Shown piece by piece: positions 41,500 through 49,815 of a stretch of DNA of 64,000 nucleotides. The stretch is from Verrucomicrobiaceae bacterium. GTDB taxonomy: Bacteria; Verrucomicrobiota; Verrucomicrobiia; Verrucomicrobiales; Verrucomicrobiaceae. The stretch lies in NCBI GenBank assembly GCA_021151605.1, contig JAGKWZ010000007.1:1-64000 (forward strand), read 5' to 3'. The position numbers were made by a program, and so were the translations under genes. Each line of letters starts with the position of its first letter. Positions within the stretch are counted from its first letter, which is position 1. Under the pieces are notes generated by a model, which did no database searches, was not told the origin of the DNA, and was given only the letters and a program-made list of their open reading frames with translations.

Positions 41500-43707
41500 A
41501 TGAACACCAAAACCACACTGCTCGCAGGCCTCGTCGCCGCAGGTTTGTGCATGACCGCTGCAGCAGCGGAAGTGCGCACTTGGACTGATGTCCAAGGACG
41601 CCAAGTAAGCGCATCCTTCGTCAAAATCGAAGGGGAAGACATCGTCCTCCAGACGGCGGACGGAGCCCTGCACAAATTCGCCCTGACCCGCCTTTCGGCA
41701 GAAGATCAGTCGATTGCCAAAGCCGCCACGCCGGCAGAAGCGCCTGCGGCAGAGGGAGTTTCTCCCAGCTTTATGGCTAATGCCACAGTCGCTCAGGCTG
41801 CCGCTAAAGTGGATCAGCTTGTAGCAAATGGCCTGAAGCGTGCCAACCCAGACCGCATCAAAGCTGGCAAACCACCGATCACTGGCTGGAACCCACCTGC
41901 ATCTGATGAAACATTTGTCCGTCGTGTTTACCTCGACATCGCTGGTCGCATCCCAAATCATGACGAAGCTGTCGCCTTCATCAAAGCTGGTGGTGCTGAC
42001 AAGCGCGCCAAGCTGATCGACCAACTCCTCGATTCAGATGGCTACAAAGCTCATCTTTACAATTACTTCGCCGAGATGCTTCGCGTGAAGGACAATTTCG
42101 AGCAGGACAACGTCCGTGGCACTCCTTACATCGGCTGGCTTAAAGAGCAGATCGCCAAAAACCGTCCTTGGAATGAGATGGTCTATGACATGATGACCGC
42201 CACCGGCAAGATGTGGGACAAGAAGCCCGACGGCACCTACAACGGCGCTGCTGGCTATCTCCTCCGCGATGCTGGTATGCCTCTGGATAATCTGGCCAAC
42301 ACACTCACCGTCTTCCTCGGTACCGATGTCGCATGCGCCCAGTGCCATGATCATCCCTTCGCTGAATGGACGCAGAAGCAGTTCTACGAAATGGCTTCTT
42401 TCTTCGGAGCCACCACTACCCGCCTAGGTGGCAAAGACTTCGCCAATGGTGACCGTGGCAAGACGCTCATGGATGACATCGAAAAAGTGATCGCCGCGAA
42501 CCCTTCGCTCGACATCCGCCGCCTTCGTAACGGCCTTCAGAATTATATCGGAGCCAACCGTGTCGCCATCAAAGATCGCGACATGAACGGCACCAAACTG
42601 CCTCACGACTACAAGTACAAGGACGGCAAACCTGGTGACCCAGTGGAGCCGAAGTTCGTCACTTGGTCTGCTGCTGATAAGAACAACCCAGCCTATAAAC
42701 AGAGCAAAAAGAACGAGGAGAAGCTGCGCGAGTCATTCGCTAATTGGATGACCCATCCCCAGAACCCACGTTTCGGCATGGCAATTGCCAACCGCATGTG
42801 GAAGCGCGCTTTCGGCGTCGGCATTGTCGATCCAGTAACTAATCTCGACACTCCTGAGGAGTCCTCAAACCCCGAACTGATCAAGCATCTTGCCTCTGAG
42901 ATGGTCCGTGTGAAGTTCGACCTCAAGCAGTTCATGCGCATCGTGTATAACACCCGGGCCTACCAGTCTGAAGCCACCAGCGAAAACATCCCCATGGGTG
43001 ACAAATATTACTTCCAGGGGCCAATGCTTCGCCGCATGACCGCTGAGCAGGCTTGGGACAGCTACATGACCCTCGTGCTCGGCCAGCCTGACCAGTTCAA
43101 GGCTCCCCTCCAGGATCTGTATGCAAAGTCCATCGACCTCAACCTAGATACAGTCGATGCCCAGACCGTCCTGATAAAATATGACGCCTATCGCAAGATC
43201 CAGCAGAAGGAAAACGCCCTCATGGGTGGTGGCCTCGACATGGCTGGTGAAGACATGATGATGGACAGCAAGAAGGGCAGCAAAGACGCTGCTCCTGCCA
43301 CCGATGGCCCAGGCAAAATCCTCAGCTACGAAGGCATGCGCCTCATGCGCTCCGCCGAGCTGCCGCAGCCTGCGCCAAACGGCCACTTCCTCATCGATTT
43401 CGGCCAGTCCCCACGAGCCCTTATCGACGGTAGCACGAAGGTCGGCAACGTCCCGCAGGTGCTCATGATGATGAACGGCAAGGCGCAGAAGATGCTCACC
43501 AGCCCTGATTCACTCATCTTCCGTAACATGGAAAAGGTTCGTGACCCATCCGAGAAGGTGGAAACCATGTTCCTATCCATCATGAACCGCAAGCCAACCA
43601 TGAACGAGAAGGACATCGCTAAGCGTAATCTCGCCCAAGGTGAAGATGGCTACGCCAACATGATCTGGGCCCTGATCAACACCCGCGAATTCATGTTCAT
43701 CCAGTAA
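41500..43707 (+). CDS. Secreted DUF1549/DUF1553 protein with N-terminal SHD1 domain
   Basis: 735 aa with signal peptide MNTKTTLLAGLVAAGLCMTA (cleavage after AAA). Residues ~24-75 (RTWTDVQGRQVSASFVKIEG..) are an SLA1-homology-1-like module common in Planctomycetes and Verrucomicrobia. Next comes DUF1549 (FVRRVYLDIAGRIPNHDEAV, near residue 133), with a CAQCHDHPF motif (Cys279, Cys282, His283) resembling a cytochrome c haem site. DUF1553 follows (NPRFGMAIANRMWKRAFGVG, DTPEESSNPELI, TRAYQSEA). Such proteins are very abundant in the PVC group and are almost always paired with a DUF1501 gene, as here (36 nt downstream). They have been linked to polysaccharide breakdown, but no reaction is established. 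The usual separate N-terminal cytochrome (PSCyt1) domain is absent. Confidence 0.92.
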   Translation: MNTKTTLLAGLVAAGLCMTAAAAEVRTWTDVQGRQVSASFVKIEGEDIVLQTADGALHKFALTRLSAEDQSIAKAATPAEAPAAEGVSPSFMANATVAQAAAKVDQLVANGLKRANPDRIKAGKPPITGWNPPASDETFVRRVYLDIAGRIPNHDEAVAFIKAGGADKRAKLIDQLLDSDGYKAHLYNYFAEMLRVKDNFEQDNVRGTPYIGWLKEQIAKNRPWNEMVYDMMTATGKMWDKKPDGTYNGAAGYLLRDAGMPLDNLANTLTVFLGTDVACAQCHDHPFAEWTQKQFYEMASFFGATTTRLGGKDFANGDRGKTLMDDIEKVIAANPSLDIRRLRNGLQNYIGANRVAIKDRDMNGTKLPHDYKYKDGKPGDPVEPKFVTWSAADKNNPAYKQSKKNEEKLRESFANWMTHPQNPRFGMAIANRMWKRAFGVGIVDPVTNLDTPEESSNPELIKHLASEMVRVKFDLKQFMRIVYNTRAYQSEATSENIPMGDKYYFQGPMLRRMTAEQAWDSYMTLVLGQPDQFKAPLQDLYAKSIDLNLDTVDAQTVLIKYDAYRKIQQKENALMGGGLDMAGEDMMMDSKKGSKDAAPATDGPGKILSYEGMRLMRSAELPQPAPNGHFLIDFGQSPRALIDGSTKVGNVPQVLMMMNGKAQKMLTSPDSLIFRNMEKVRDPSEKVETMFLSIMNRKPTMNEKDIAKRNLAQGEDGYANMIWALINTREFMFIQ

Positions 43708-43743
43708 TCAACCAATCGAACCGAAATCTCAGCTTATTTACCT

Positions 43744-45048
43744 ATGAAAACCGAACTCCTCCGACTGAACGACGCCAGCCGTCGTCAATTCATGCTTAAC
43801 GCTGCCAAGACCACTCTTGGTGTAAGCGTCCTCTCCGGCCTTGGTGCCAAAATGGCGGCTGCTGAAGCTGTCTCCAAGTCCGGCCCAGGAACTCCCGGCT
43901 TCGGGAAAGCCAAACGCGTCATCTATCTCTGGATGGGCGGCGGCATGACCCACATCGACACCTTTGACCCGAAAGAAGGTGCCACCAAAGGCTTCGGCAC
44001 TGCGGCCAAAGCCAAGGGCGACAACATCGTCGCTCTCGGCGGTTACCTGCCAAAGCTCGCTGAAAACGCCGACAAACTCGCCATCATCCGCTCCATGTCC
44101 TCCAAGACTGGCGTGCATGAGTCTGGCACCTACATCATGAAGACCGGCTATGAGCCCCGCGGCACCATCGTTCACCCAGCCATGGGTGTCTGGGCTTCTC
44201 ACTTCCTTGGCCGTATCAAGGACAAGACCCTTCCAGACAGCGTCGTCGTGAACAGCGGCAGCGCCTATCCTGGTGCCGGCTTCTTCCCACCCGCCATGTC
44301 CCCCATTCCGATCTCCAATCCAGAGAGCGGTCTGCAAAACATCCAGCCCACAGCGAGCGACGTGCAGTTCAACAAGCGCGTCTCCCTCATGAATGAGTTC
44401 GACACCGCATTCCAGAAGAAGTTCCAGACGGAAGACGTGAAGGCTTACTCCGAGTTCTACGACGAGACCCTCAAGCTCATGAAGAGCGAAGACCTCAAAG
44501 CCTTCGATCTCTCCAGTGAGACCACCGAGACCCGTGAAAAGTATGGCCGCAACAACTTCGGTCAGGGCTGTCTCCTTGCCCGTCGCCTCGTCGAAAGCGG
44601 CGTCCGCTTCGTCGAAGTGCAGATGGGTGGCTGGGACATGCACAACACCATCGACACCGCGATGACGAACAATGGCAACACCTTGGATACAGCCTTCTCC
44701 GCTCTGATCCTGGACCTCCAGTCCAAAGGCCTGCTTGAGTCCACGCTCATCGTCCTCGGCTCTGAGTTTGGTCGCACGCCTGACGTGAATGAAAACGATG
44801 GTCGTGACCACTACCCGCTGGCCTACTCCACCGTCTTCGCCGGCGCTGGTGTCAAAGGCGGCTTTGCCTACGGCTCCACCGACAAGGAAGGTCGTCGCCC
44901 TGCCGACAAGCAGACCAGCCCGCAGGACTTCCTTGCCACCATCGGCCACGCCATGGGTCTTCCTGTGGACGAAGTCGTCATGTCCCCCTCCAACCGTCCG
45001 TTCACGGTCGGTGACAAGGGCGTGCCAGTCGTTGATATCTTCGCCTAA
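43744..45048 (+). CDS. Tat-exported DUF1501 protein
   Basis: 434 aa. The N-terminus carries a twin-arginine signal, SRRQFMLNAAKTTLG (Arg13-Arg14), so it is probably exported folded. The DUF1501 body belongs to the alkaline-phosphatase/sulfatase-like superfamily: RVIYLWMGGGMTHIDTFDPK near residue 60, SMSSKTGVHESGTYIMKTGY, VRFVEVQMGGWDMHNTID, TLIVLGSEFGRTPDVNENDG, and RDHYPLAYSTVFAGAGVKGG. Asp and His residues in these motifs are placed like metal ligands of that superfamily. It forms the usual tandem with the DUF1549/DUF1553 gene 36 nt upstream. Substrate unknown; a role in handling sulfated or complex polysaccharides is only an association. A good terminator follows. Confidence 0.92.
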   Translation: MKTELLRLNDASRRQFMLNAAKTTLGVSVLSGLGAKMAAAEAVSKSGPGTPGFGKAKRVIYLWMGGGMTHIDTFDPKEGATKGFGTAAKAKGDNIVALGGYLPKLAENADKLAIIRSMSSKTGVHESGTYIMKTGYEPRGTIVHPAMGVWASHFLGRIKDKTLPDSVVVNSGSAYPGAGFFPPAMSPIPISNPESGLQNIQPTASDVQFNKRVSLMNEFDTAFQKKFQTEDVKAYSEFYDETLKLMKSEDLKAFDLSSETTETREKYGRNNFGQGCLLARRLVESGVRFVEVQMGGWDMHNTIDTAMTNNGNTLDTAFSALILDLQSKGLLESTLIVLGSEFGRTPDVNENDGRDHYPLAYSTVFAGAGVKGGFAYGSTDKEGRRPADKQTSPQDFLATIGHAMGLPVDEVVMSPSNRPFTVGDKGVPVVDIFA

Positions 45049-45076
45049 TTACACCGGCTCAGTCCGATTCCCAAAG

Positions 45077-45105
45077 CACCCAGTCGCAAGGCTGGGTGTT
45101 TTTTT
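45077..45105 (+). terminator. Rho-independent terminator after the DUF1501 gene
   Basis: CACCCAG (45077-45083) pairs with CTGGGTG (45092-45098) around an 8-nt loop, directly followed by a T7 run. It ends the DUF1549-DUF1501 unit. Confidence 0.85.
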
Positions 45106-45283
45106 GTTTACCCAGAAGGGCGCAACCGCTTGGTGGTTCAGGTCCACCCGTACTCGGCAAGCATAGCTGCACACCAAGGGTATCCGTCGTGAGGTGGCAG
45201 AGTTCCTAAATGTTGCCCATGAGTTAAGCTCCGTGCTTTCGAAAATGATTTGGGTGGTGTTTGCCATGGTCGGGGGGCGGGCC
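45106..45283. other. Intergenic stretch without a recognised gene
   Basis: 178 nt between the terminator and the insertion sequence. The only structure seen is GGTGG-TTCAGGT-CCACC (45132-45148), which looks like a tRNA T-arm, but no acceptor, D or anticodon arm fits upstream. No convincing coding frame. Confidence 0.4.
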
Positions 45284-45285
45284 TA

Positions 45286-45309
45286 GACTGGTCCTCAAAA
45301 AGACTGTCA
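45286..45309. repeat. Left terminal inverted repeat of the IS630-type element
   Basis: 24 bp, 21 identical to the right repeat when inverted; preceded by the TA target at 45284-45285. Confidence 0.88.
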
Positions 45310-46348
45310 TAAACTCGTTTTAGGACGGCACTGGGACTGGAGGATGGTTGGCTGCTGGATCATGGCTTGCAGGGCCTTGATGAGCCGGTCTTGAAGTTGA
45401 GCCGCGTTTTTGGCAATCCAGCCGCTGAAACAGTCCGCCTTCATGCGCAGCCACAGTCTCTCGATGGCATTGAGATCAGGCGAGCGCGGCGGCAGATACT
45501 CCGGCTCGAAGTGATGCCAGTTGAGACGCTTGACCTTGTGCCATGAGGCGTTGTCGAGCACGAGGATGGTCCGGCGGCCTTCCACCGCAGGATTCTCCTG
45601 CGCCAAAGTGTCGAGGAACACCCTGGAACGTCTGGCCGTCACACAGGTTGAAGATCATTGAGCAGAGGCGTCTGTCGGACGGGCGCACCGCGCCGAACAC
45701 GTTGTGACGGATGTGTTCGCCAAGGTAGGGCGACAGACGCACTTTGCCGATCTTCGTCCAGGTGCGGCGCGGCCGTGGATCGCCCTCAAATCCACTTTCG
45801 TCGCAGAACCATACATCGGTGTGCTCATCCTGTTGCCAGGCGCGCAAGTTATCGCAAAAGGCCTCACGCAGGTCTTTGCCTTGATCCAACGGCCAGGGAC
45901 GTGGCACTTTGAGCTTGTAGTCCTGCTCGTGGAGGTAGCGCACGGTGGTGCTGTAGCCGAGCTGGTTTTGCAGATGCTCTTTGATCCAGCCGTGAAGCTT
46001 CACGGCTCTCCAGTGTGTCTGGCCGGCCAAGGACGGATCTTCAATCACCGGCACGATCTTCTTGGCGACCTGTTGCCTGGGCAGGATGCGACGCCGTCCG
46101 CTGCTGCGTCCGGGGATCAGGCCGTCGAGCCCGGCGAGGTGGAAGGCGTGGATGACGCGTAGCACCTGCCGCGGACTGAAGCAGGAGAGCGCGGCGACTT
46201 CCTCGCGACTTTTGCCCTCATACAACCAGCGAAGAGCCTGCAACCGGCGGAAGCCCTTTTGGGTGGGCGTGCAGTCCATCGCCACGCGCACTTCATCCAA
46301 AGTCGCGTTCTCCAAGTTCAACTCCATGCACTGGCGGGCCACCGCCAC
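45307..46348 (-). pseudogene. IS630-type transposase split by a +1 frameshift
   Basis: The N-terminal part (46348 down to about 45622) encodes a helix-turn-helix region (EVAALSCFSPRQVLRVIHAF), an IS630 linker (GYSTTVRYLHEQDYKLKVPR) and the first catalytic Asp in VWFCDESGFEGD. Near 45622 the frame must shift by one base (TTC CAG g GTG TTC on the minus strand). The second frame then continues VFLDTLAQENPAVEGRRTIL, with the second Asp in VLDNASWHK and the catalytic Glu in PDLNAIERLWLR. Joined, the product would be about 346 aa, normal for the family. I see no A-rich slippery run at the junction, so a real lesion or a sequencing error is more likely than programmed frameshifting; the latter cannot be excluded because some IS630 members use it. 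Confidence 0.85.
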
Positions 46349-46386
46349 CTACAGATCACCGCTTCCCCAACATGTACAGCTCAATC

Positions 46387-46410
46387 TGACATTCTTTTTG
46401 AGAACCGGTC
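46387..46410. repeat. Right terminal inverted repeat of the IS630-type element
   Basis: 24 bp, inverted partner of 45286-45309; followed by TA at 46411-46412. Confidence 0.88.
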
Positions 46411-46441
46411 TAGCCCTCTGGCACGAAGCGTAAACAGATAA

Positions 46442-47140
46442 TCAATTCAGCGCATTCAGCAGATGCGCGATTTCGTCGTCGATCTCGATGGGGTCTTCGA
46501 CGAGGTCGGCGACGTCTTCGCGGACGATTTGGCGGAACTGGGCACGGAGACGGCTCAGGGCGGTGCGGATGCTGCCTTCGGTCATGCCGTGGCGGGTGAT
46601 GAGCTCTCTTTGCACGTCGGCGAGGCTTTCGGGGTCGAGCATGGCCGGACGAAAGAGGGCGAAGCGCTCGCTCTGGCCGAGTTCGGCTTGTTGTGCGGCG
46701 AGGCGGTCGAGGGCGTTTTTGACGATCGTTTGCGCCCAGCGTCGGTCATAGATGGTCTCGGGGCTGATCAGGCTGTCGGCGAGCGTGGGATCGTCGTCGA
46801 TGCTGAGATGAATGGTGTTGGGGCCGCCGCGTTTTTGCGTGGTGCTGTCGCGATGCCAGGCGAGCATGAAGTTGCGCAATGTGGCGAGCAGGTAGGCGCG
46901 GAAGCGGCCATTTTCGGGACTGACACGGGCGGGGAGGTTTTTTTCGATGAGGTGCTCGAAGTAGCTTTGGGTGATGTCCTGAGCGTCTTCGTGATTCTTG
47001 CCGCTGCAGCGCACGTAGGCGTAGAGAGGCTGCCAATATTTGCCGCAGAGCTGCTCCAGCGCCTGCTTACTGCCCGGCGCGCCGGGATCAGCGGCTTGCA
47101 GGATGAGGGTCCAGCGCGTGGTGTTGAGCGTTTGACTCAT
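46442..47140 (-). CDS. ECF-type RNA polymerase sigma factor
   Basis: 232 aa. The start MSQTLNTTRWTLILQAADPG and the following EQLCGKYWQPLYAYVRCSGK and HEDAQDITQSYFEHLIEK are the region 2 pattern of the ECF sigma factors common in Planctomycetes and Verrucomicrobia (W..vl.A......al..LC..YW.PlYay.R..g...edA.DltQ.Ff). Region 4 is near the C-terminus (ITRHGMTEGSIRTALSRLRA, then QFRQIVREDVADLV). The gene is divergent from a transmembrane Ser/Thr kinase gene, with only 85 nt between start codons. ECF factors linked to kinases lack a classical anti-sigma factor, and none is seen here. Activation by the neighbouring kinase is plausible but inferred. Confidence 0.9.
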   Translation of the reverse strand: MSQTLNTTRWTLILQAADPGAPGSKQALEQLCGKYWQPLYAYVRCSGKNHEDAQDITQSYFEHLIEKNLPARVSPENGRFRAYLLATLRNFMLAWHRDSTTQKRGGPNTIHLSIDDDPTLADSLISPETIYDRRWAQTIVKNALDRLAAQQAELGQSERFALFRPAMLDPESLADVQRELITRHGMTEGSIRTALSRLRAQFRQIVREDVADLVEDPIEIDDEIAHLLNALN

Positions 47141-47225
47141 GGGCGGGACTCATAAAGGAGTTCGCTTGATGGCAAATCGCGGTGTGCGTGACACAATCAC
47201 CGCAGAACCGCATTAATTGATCTGC

Positions 47226-49724
47226 ATGAGACCTGATCCCCAGCCACTTCCAAGCCTCGGTGCTGCCGCAGGCTTGTTGGCGGATGTGTTGCGTCCAGGG
47301 GATGAAGGAAGTGAGGCTCCGGGCGATGTGATCGGAGTTTACCGGCTGATTGAAAAGATTGGCGAGGGAGGGTTCGGTGTGGTTTGGCGGGCGGAGCAGG
47401 CGGAGCCGATCAAGCGCGAGGTGGCGCTGAAGATCATCAAGCTGGGCATGGACACGCTGGAGGTGATGCGGCGCTTCGAGCAGGAGCGGCAGGCGCTGGC
47501 GCTGATGGATCACCCGAATATCGCGAGTGTGTTCAATGCGGGTGCTACGCCTGAGGGCAGGCCGTTCTTCGTGATGGAGCTTGTGCGTGGTGTGCCGGTG
47601 ACGCAGTATTGCATTGAGAAGGCGCTGACTTTGGCGGCGCGTTTGAGCTTGTTCAAAGAGATCTGCAGTGGCGTGCAGCATGCGCATCAGAAGGGCGTGA
47701 TTCATCGCGATCTGAAGCCTTCGAATGTGATCGTGACGGAGGTGGATGGTGTGCCGGTGCCGAAGATCATCGACTTCGGCATCGCGAAGGCGACGACGAC
47801 GGATTCGCTAACCGCGCTGACGCTGGTGACGCGCGTGGATCAGATGATGGGCACGCCGCTTTACATGAGCCCCGAGCAAGCGGCGGCCAGCGCGGACATC
47901 GACACGCGCAGTGATGTGTATGCGCTGGGCGTGCTGCTCTATGAGCTGCTCACGGGCCAGCCGCCGTTCGATGCGGAGACGCTGCTGAAGGCGGGGATGG
48001 ATGAGATGCGGCGGATCATCAGAGAGGTGGAGCCGAAGCCGCCGTCGCGGCGGAATGACGAAGCTCGAATGACGACTGACGAAACTCAGCAGCGCTCTGG
48101 GATTCGTCATTCTCGCGATCTCGATCTGATCACGCTCCGCGCCCTCGAAAAGGACCGCACGCGGCGCTATGAGTCTGCAAGTGCGCTGGGCGAGGACATT
48201 CAGCGTTTTTTGAATCATGAGCCGGTGCAGGCGCGTGCGCCGTGCATGGCCTACGTGGCACAGCGCTGGGTGCGGCGGCATCGCGTGGTGGCCGTGGCGG
48301 CGCTGGTTTGTCTGCTGGCGGTTGTCGGCGGCGCGGGGGTGGCCTTGTGGCAGGCGCGGGAGGCGCGGCGGCAGGCGCGTGAGGCGGATGCGGCGCTCGG
48401 TGTGGCGCTGGAGGTGCTCTCCAGTACGGTGGAATTGGACAAAGGGCGGCTATTCCAGTTGAAGACGATGATTGACCGCGCCGCGACCAAGGCCGCGACA
48501 TTAACCGTCACGCCGCAGCGGATGACTGAGCTGCATTTCGTGCTGGCAAAGGCGTATCGCAGCTTGCTGGCCCCGGAGTCTGCCACGCGTGAGCTGCGGC
48601 TGGCTCTGGCTGCAGCGGCTGAAGGCACGGTCGAGCCTGCTCTGCTGGCGGAGATGCATTCCTCCCTGGCCACCGCGCTGCTGGAGAATGATGACTTCCA
48701 AGCCGCTCTGCCGATGGCCCGGCGCGCCCTGCAGGAATTGGAGTCTCTCGACAAACCCGACGGCTTTGGTGCCTTGGCGATGCTCGGCATCATCGGTCGG
48801 TCGCTGGCGCGGGGCGGCCATCCTGAAGAGGGTCTGGCAGCCTATGAGGAGATGCTGCGCCGCATTTCCCTGGCTGATCCTCCGTTGTCTTCGACCCTCC
48901 GCTTTTCCGCTCTAAAGTTTTATCCCCGCGCTCTCCGGGATGTGGGTCGTGTGGAGGACGGACTCGAGGCGGGGCGTGAGAACATCCGCATCACCGAGGC
49001 GGGCACCGGACCGCAGTCGCTCGATTGCGCGACGGCTTTGGACTTCCACGCTCGTGAGTGCGAGACGGCGGAGCGCTGGCAGGAGGCACACGACAGCTGG
49101 CAGCGCTCTCTGGATGTTTACCTCGCCGCATTTGGCCCCGCCCACACACGTCCGCGTGAAACCAGCAATGCGCTGATCCGCATGAAGCTGAAGCTCGGCC
49201 TCGCTGACGAAGCCATCGAGACGCGGAATCGTTTCATCAGGCTCACCGAAAGCTCCGCCGGCCCGCGAAGTCTGGAGGTGGGGAGGCAGGTCAAAATGCT
49301 CGTCGAGGACCTGCGCGGTCTCGGACGCCTGGCGGAGGCCAGGACCGAGGTCATGCGATGGCTGGAGCGCCTGAAAAACGCCCGAGGCACCTACGCGATC
49401 GCCGCCGAGACGGTCTTCCTGGCCGCCGTGGGCCTTCATGAGCAAACCAAGGACTGGCAGGCGGCACTCGATGCTCAGCGCGCAGCGATGGCTATCCGCC
49501 AAAGCTACCTGCCGGATGCCTGGACGCTGGATTACTCGAAACTGGTGGAGGGATACTACCTCGCTCAGATGAAGCGTTACGACGAGGCACGGCCTCTCAT
49601 GCGTGAAGGGATCGCGGCGTTGGAAAGCAAGCAGGACCTGGATTCCAGCATCGCGAGCAAGTGGCTGCCGCTGGCACGTGAGAAGCTGAAGGCGGCAGAG
49701 GCGGCAGAGGCGGCGGCGAAGTAG
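47226..49724 (+). CDS. Transmembrane Ser/Thr protein kinase with C-terminal TPR-like region
   Basis: 832 aa from ATG 47226. The kinase domain (residues ~38-340) has GEGGFG (46-51), Lys69 in VALKIIK, HRDLKPSN (His160-Arg161-Asp162), DFG at 183-185 and GTPLYMSPEQAA. One membrane span follows at about 353-375 (VVAVAALVCLLAVVGGAGVA). The ~450-aa C-terminal half has helical TPR-like repeats and would be outside the cytoplasm. In the linker before the conserved DLDLITLRALEKDRTRRYES, residues ~277-296 (RNDEARMTTDETQQRSGIRH) are encoded by a short dispersed palindromic repeat. The gene is divergent from an ECF sigma gene. The C-terminal half is duplicated as a free-standing gene at 53040-54296. Confidence 0.92.
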   Translation: MRPDPQPLPSLGAAAGLLADVLRPGDEGSEAPGDVIGVYRLIEKIGEGGFGVVWRAEQAEPIKREVALKIIKLGMDTLEVMRRFEQERQALALMDHPNIASVFNAGATPEGRPFFVMELVRGVPVTQYCIEKALTLAARLSLFKEICSGVQHAHQKGVIHRDLKPSNVIVTEVDGVPVPKIIDFGIAKATTTDSLTALTLVTRVDQMMGTPLYMSPEQAAASADIDTRSDVYALGVLLYELLTGQPPFDAETLLKAGMDEMRRIIREVEPKPPSRRNDEARMTTDETQQRSGIRHSRDLDLITLRALEKDRTRRYESASALGEDIQRFLNHEPVQARAPCMAYVAQRWVRRHRVVAVAALVCLLAVVGGAGVALWQAREARRQAREADAALGVALEVLSSTVELDKGRLFQLKTMIDRAATKAATLTVTPQRMTELHFVLAKAYRSLLAPESATRELRLALAAAAEGTVEPALLAEMHSSLATALLENDDFQAALPMARRALQELESLDKPDGFGALAMLGIIGRSLARGGHPEEGLAAYEEMLRRISLADPPLSSTLRFSALKFYPRALRDVGRVEDGLEAGRENIRITEAGTGPQSLDCATALDFHARECETAERWQEAHDSWQRSLDVYLAAFGPAHTRPRETSNALIRMKLKLGLADEAIETRNRFIRLTESSAGPRSLEVGRQVKMLVEDLRGLGRLAEARTEVMRWLERLKNARGTYAIAAETVFLAAVGLHEQTKDWQAALDAQRAAMAIRQSYLPDAWTLDYSKLVEGYYLAQMKRYDEARPLMREGIAALESKQDLDSSIASKWLPLAREKLKAAEAAEAAAK
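48053..48112. repeat. Dispersed palindromic repeat inserted in frame in the kinase gene
   Basis: GAATGACGA (48053-48061) and TCGTCATTC (48104-48112) are perfect inverted arms about 60 bp apart end to end, with a second direct copy GAATGACGA at 48067-48075. The same word is in the guaB-guaA spacer. It encodes a hydrophilic linker between kinase motifs without breaking the frame. Confidence 0.65.
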
Positions 49725-49755
49725 GCCGCACAGGAGCTGGCTAAGTATTTTCAGC

Positions 49756-49776
49756 CTTCGTGTAACGGGCACGAAG
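49756..49776. other. Hairpin after the kinase gene
   Basis: CTTCGTG (49756-49762) pairs perfectly with CACGAAG (49770-49776) around TAACGGG. No T-tract follows. The CTTCG stem and GTAAC word recall the hairpins at 54297-54427. Confidence 0.45.
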
Positions 49777-49815
49777 AAATTGAATTATTTGCGCAAAGAC
49801 CAACTCTTGCCGCCT

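Larger units (their letters stand above)
45286..46410 (-). mobile_element. IS630-type insertion sequence, 1125 bp, complete ends
   Basis: Both ends are readable. Left end GACTGGTCCTCAAAAAGACT.. (45286-45309) and the complement of the right end GACCGGTTCTCAAAAAGAAT.. (46387-46410) match at 21 of 24 positions. Each end is flanked by TA (45284-45285 and 46411-46412), the target duplication of the IS630/Tc1-mariner group; the context CTAG is the same on both sides. The internal gene is an IS630-type transposase on the minus strand whose stop codon (45307-45309) lies inside the left terminal repeat. Length is normal for the family. It lies between the DUF1501 and sigma factor genes without visibly breaking another gene. 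Confidence 0.9.

Noticed and set aside
43738..44949. 403-aa minus-strand frame
   Set aside because: Antisense shadow of the DUF1501 gene; no domain and no signal.
45132..45148. tRNA-like T-arm (GGTGG-TTCAGGT-CCACC)
   Set aside because: The loop lacks the near-invariant A58, no 5' acceptor strand matches the following CGTACTC, and no D or anticodon arm is found. At most a degenerate tRNA 3' remnant.
45615..45630. Programmed ribosomal frameshift site in the transposase
   Set aside because: No slippery heptamer or A-run at the junction; left as a lesion or possible sequencing error, though not excluded.
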